The translations under genes and the position numbers were made by a program. Below, piece by piece: positions 62,589 to 64,000 of a stretch of 64,000 nucleotides of DNA (the first letter of the stretch is position 1; the number at the start of each line of letters is the position of its first letter). The DNA lies in contig NZ_LJHS01000016.1 of assembly GCF_001296045.1 (NCBI RefSeq), positions 92,086-156,085 of the forward strand, given 5' to 3'. The DNA comes from Rhizobium sp. AAP43. GTDB taxonomy: Bacteria; Pseudomonadota; Alphaproteobacteria; Rhizobiales; Rhizobiaceae. Under the pieces are notes generated by a model. It ran no database searches and had not been told where the DNA came from. It saw only the letters and a list, made by a program, of their open reading frames with translations.

Positions 62589-63170
62589 ATGCGCGTACTC
62601 GTCCTTCACTCCCACCCCCTCGATGAAAGCTTCGGCCGGGCTCTGTATAAGCTCACCTGCGAAAGCCTGGAAAAGGCCGGCCACCAGGTGGATGGCTGCA
62701 ATCTCTACGAGGAGGGCTTCGACCCGGTCCTCTCGGCCCATGACCGCCGCGTCTATCACGACATCCCCGAAAACCTCTCGCTCGTGCAGCCCTATGTCGA
62801 CCGCCTAAAGAACGCCGAAGCGCTCGTCATCGTCACCCCCGTCTGGAACTTCGGCTTCCCGGCCATGCTGAAGGGCTATTTCGACCGCGTCTGGCTGCCC
62901 GGCGTTTCCTTTGATCTCGTCGATGGCAAACTCACCCCGACACTCCGCCACATCAGGAAACTCGCGGCGGTCATGACCTATGGCGCGACCCGGATGCGCG
63001 CTTTCCTCGCCGGCAATCCACCGAAGAAGATCGTCAAGCGTGTCATCCGCGCCCAGATCAAGATCGGCGCACCGGTCAAGTATCTCGCGCATTACGACAT
63101 GAACAATTGCACGGAACAAACCCGCGCAACCTTCTTGGCCAAGGTCCGCCGCGAGATGGAAAACTTCTAA
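62589..63170 (+). CDS. NAD(P)H dehydrogenase, flavodoxin-2 fold
   Basis: This 193-residue flavoprotein of the Flavodoxin_2 family (NQO/MdaB/KefF relatives) starts MRVLVLHSHPLDESFGRALY and has the FMN/FAD-loop segment TPVWNFGFPAMLKGYFDRVWLPG near residue 80. It is likely an NAD(P)H-dependent reductase for quinones or nitro/flavin substrates. It lies 236 bp after the FAD oxidoreductase in the same direction, with a hairpin between, so it may be transcribed separately. Confidence 0.9.
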   Translation: MRVLVLHSHPLDESFGRALYKLTCESLEKAGHQVDGCNLYEEGFDPVLSAHDRRVYHDIPENLSLVQPYVDRLKNAEALVIVTPVWNFGFPAMLKGYFDRVWLPGVSFDLVDGKLTPTLRHIRKLAAVMTYGATRMRAFLAGNPPKKIVKRVIRAQIKIGAPVKYLAHYDMNNCTEQTRATFLAKVRREMENF

Positions 63171-63185
63171 GAGAACGGCCGGCGG

Positions 63186-63575
63186 TCAGATGACCTTGGC
63201 CGCCGTTACCTCAACCTCGACGAGGAATTCCGGTCGCGTGAATCCCCCGACCACCAGCAGCGTGGAGACAGGTTTCGGATCGAGCGTGTAGCGGTCACGC
63301 ACCGCCATGTAGGCGGGAAAATCTTCGCGCTGCGTCACGAATCCCGAGATCCGAATGACATCCGCGAAGGTCATCTCAGCCTCTTCGAGAATGGCCTTGA
63401 TCGCCTCGAAGCAAAGTTCGGCCTGGCCGGTGACATCCGGTGGGATCGTGTCATCCGGGCGAATGCCGAGCTGGCCGGAGGTGACCAGAAGGTTCGCGCC
63501 CGGCGGCACAAGCAGGCCGTGATTGTAGTGCCCAAAGGGACGGCGGACGGAGGGGGGATTGAAGACCTTTTTCAT
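63186..63575 (-). CDS. RidA/YjgF-family protein
   Basis: This 129-residue protein belongs to the Rid family, whose members hydrolyse reactive enamine/imine intermediates or act in nucleobase catabolism. I chose the ATG at 63575 (MKKVFNPPSVRRPFGHYNHG), giving the usual length. The segments LLVTSGQLGIRPDD and EMTFADVIRISGFVT, and the late STLLVVGGFTRPEFLVEVEVTAAKV, are family-typical; the canonical RidA arginine (usually RxxV near the end) is replaced by the TRPEFLVEVE form. It is convergent with the reductase gene. Confidence 0.88.
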   Translation of the reverse strand: MKKVFNPPSVRRPFGHYNHGLLVPPGANLLVTSGQLGIRPDDTIPPDVTGQAELCFEAIKAILEEAEMTFADVIRISGFVTQREDFPAYMAVRDRYTLDPKPVSTLLVVGGFTRPEFLVEVEVTAAKVI

Positions 63576-63950
63576 AGGTCTGAGCCTAGCGCGGCAAGCA
63601 CATCTGTGGAAGCATAAAGCTTGCATTCCACGCTGCTTTCAGGTCATGGACGCGACCTGTTGACCATCGAAAGCGCAGCGATGTGCTGCAGCTTCAATGG
63701 CCCTCTGACCCTCACGCAGGTCACCTGCAAACGCTTTATTCCTACGGTCGTTCGATGCTCTGCCCCCTGCCTTAAAAGCTGCATATGTGAGTGGAGCTAG
63801 TATGTGTGTTAACGGGGATGATGTCAGGTTATTTGTGGCTCTGGTTGTTTGGGTTTCTTGATAGCGGGGAGCGCGAGCCAGTGGCGGTATAGATTCCCCG
63901 TTTTGCAGTTCACTTTGCTTGTTTTGTGTTTGCCGACCTGTCGCAAACGC
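63576..63950. other. gap of about 375 bp, no supported gene
   Basis: A minus-strand frame of 108 codons (63639-63965) spans the gap, but it runs through the terminator at its start, lacks a ribosome-binding site and has no recognisable sequence. I see no tRNA or RNA signature. Confidence 0.45.
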
Positions 63951-63982
63951 AAAAACCGCCCCCATTGGATGGAGGCGGTTTT
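63951..63982. terminator. bidirectional terminator at the window edge
   Basis: CCGCCCCCAT (63956-63965) and ATGGAGGCGG (63969-63978) pair over 10 bp with a TGG loop (one G-T pair), followed by TTTT on the plus strand and TTTTT on the minus strand. It probably ends a gene that lies beyond the window on the minus strand. Confidence 0.8.
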
Positions 63983-64000
63983 GCGTATTTATGTTTGGAT

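Noticed and set aside
63639..63965. 108-codon minus-strand frame at the right edge
   Set aside because: Its first codons lie within a strong terminator and no ribosome-binding site precedes it.

Overview
The window looks like chromosomal DNA of a Rhizobiaceae-type alphaproteobacterium (Rhizobium/Agrobacterium/Ensifer relatives). The signs are a cmk-rpsA block, a rhizobial glycerol ABC transporter operon in the order glpR-glpD-glpSTPQUV-glpK, a triple anti-Shine-Dalgarno small RNA of the alpha-r14/NfeR type, an RpoE-ChrR (ECF11) singlet-oxygen module, and dense ABC uptake loci separated by short intergenic gaps. I see no prophage, insertion sequence or CRISPR array. Everything here was read by eye; no database search was run.

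Layout. 0-9.3 kb is housekeeping: tRNA-Ala(GGC), a TIGR02300-type acidic protein, cmk, rpsA, a nicotinamide phosphoribosyltransferase, RNase D and two unrecognised proteins. 9.6-11.3 kb holds the small RNA and a phosphohexomutase. 11.3-20 kb is a stress block: an SDR, a three-gene operon (FAD oxidoreductase, DUF1365, cyclopropane fatty acid synthase), the divergent rpoE-chrR-DUF2177 operon, and a DNA-repair pair (MBL exonuclease and ATP-dependent ligase). 20-30 kb is glycerol uptake and catabolism. 30-33.4 kb is a cobalamin-riboswitch-controlled BtuFCD-like importer. 33.7-38.8 kb is a polyamine-type ABC importer with an agmatinase-family ureohydrolase. 39.2-43.8 kb looks like taurine-nitrogen assimilation: an IsfE/TauE-like exporter, an IsfD-like reductase, a taurine:pyruvate aminotransferase and a TauR-like MocR regulator. 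44-54.6 kb is an uncharacterised sugar or amino-sugar system. 54.9-63.6 kb is a nucleobase- or heterocycle-like catabolic locus: creatininase family, LysR, NMT1-type ABC importer, CodA-like deaminase, FAD oxidase, flavodoxin-fold reductase and Rid protein.

The best candidate for an undescribed system is 44.0-54.6 kb. Five near-identical 17-bp palindromes (consensus TTCGTCACCATGACGAA) stand before a ROK repressor, both divergent arms of a CUT1 ABC transporter, a ROK kinase-glycosidase operon and an EamA transporter. At the two best promoters the operator starts at the -10 box and covers the transcription start. The enzymes suggest import of a glycoside, cytoplasmic hydrolysis, phosphorylation and NagB-type deamination; no deacetylase is present. 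Other notable points are a ChrR anti-sigma factor whose zinc-site cysteines are serines, and a glycerol importer whose two ATPases have complementary defects that predict one consensus and one degenerate ATP site.
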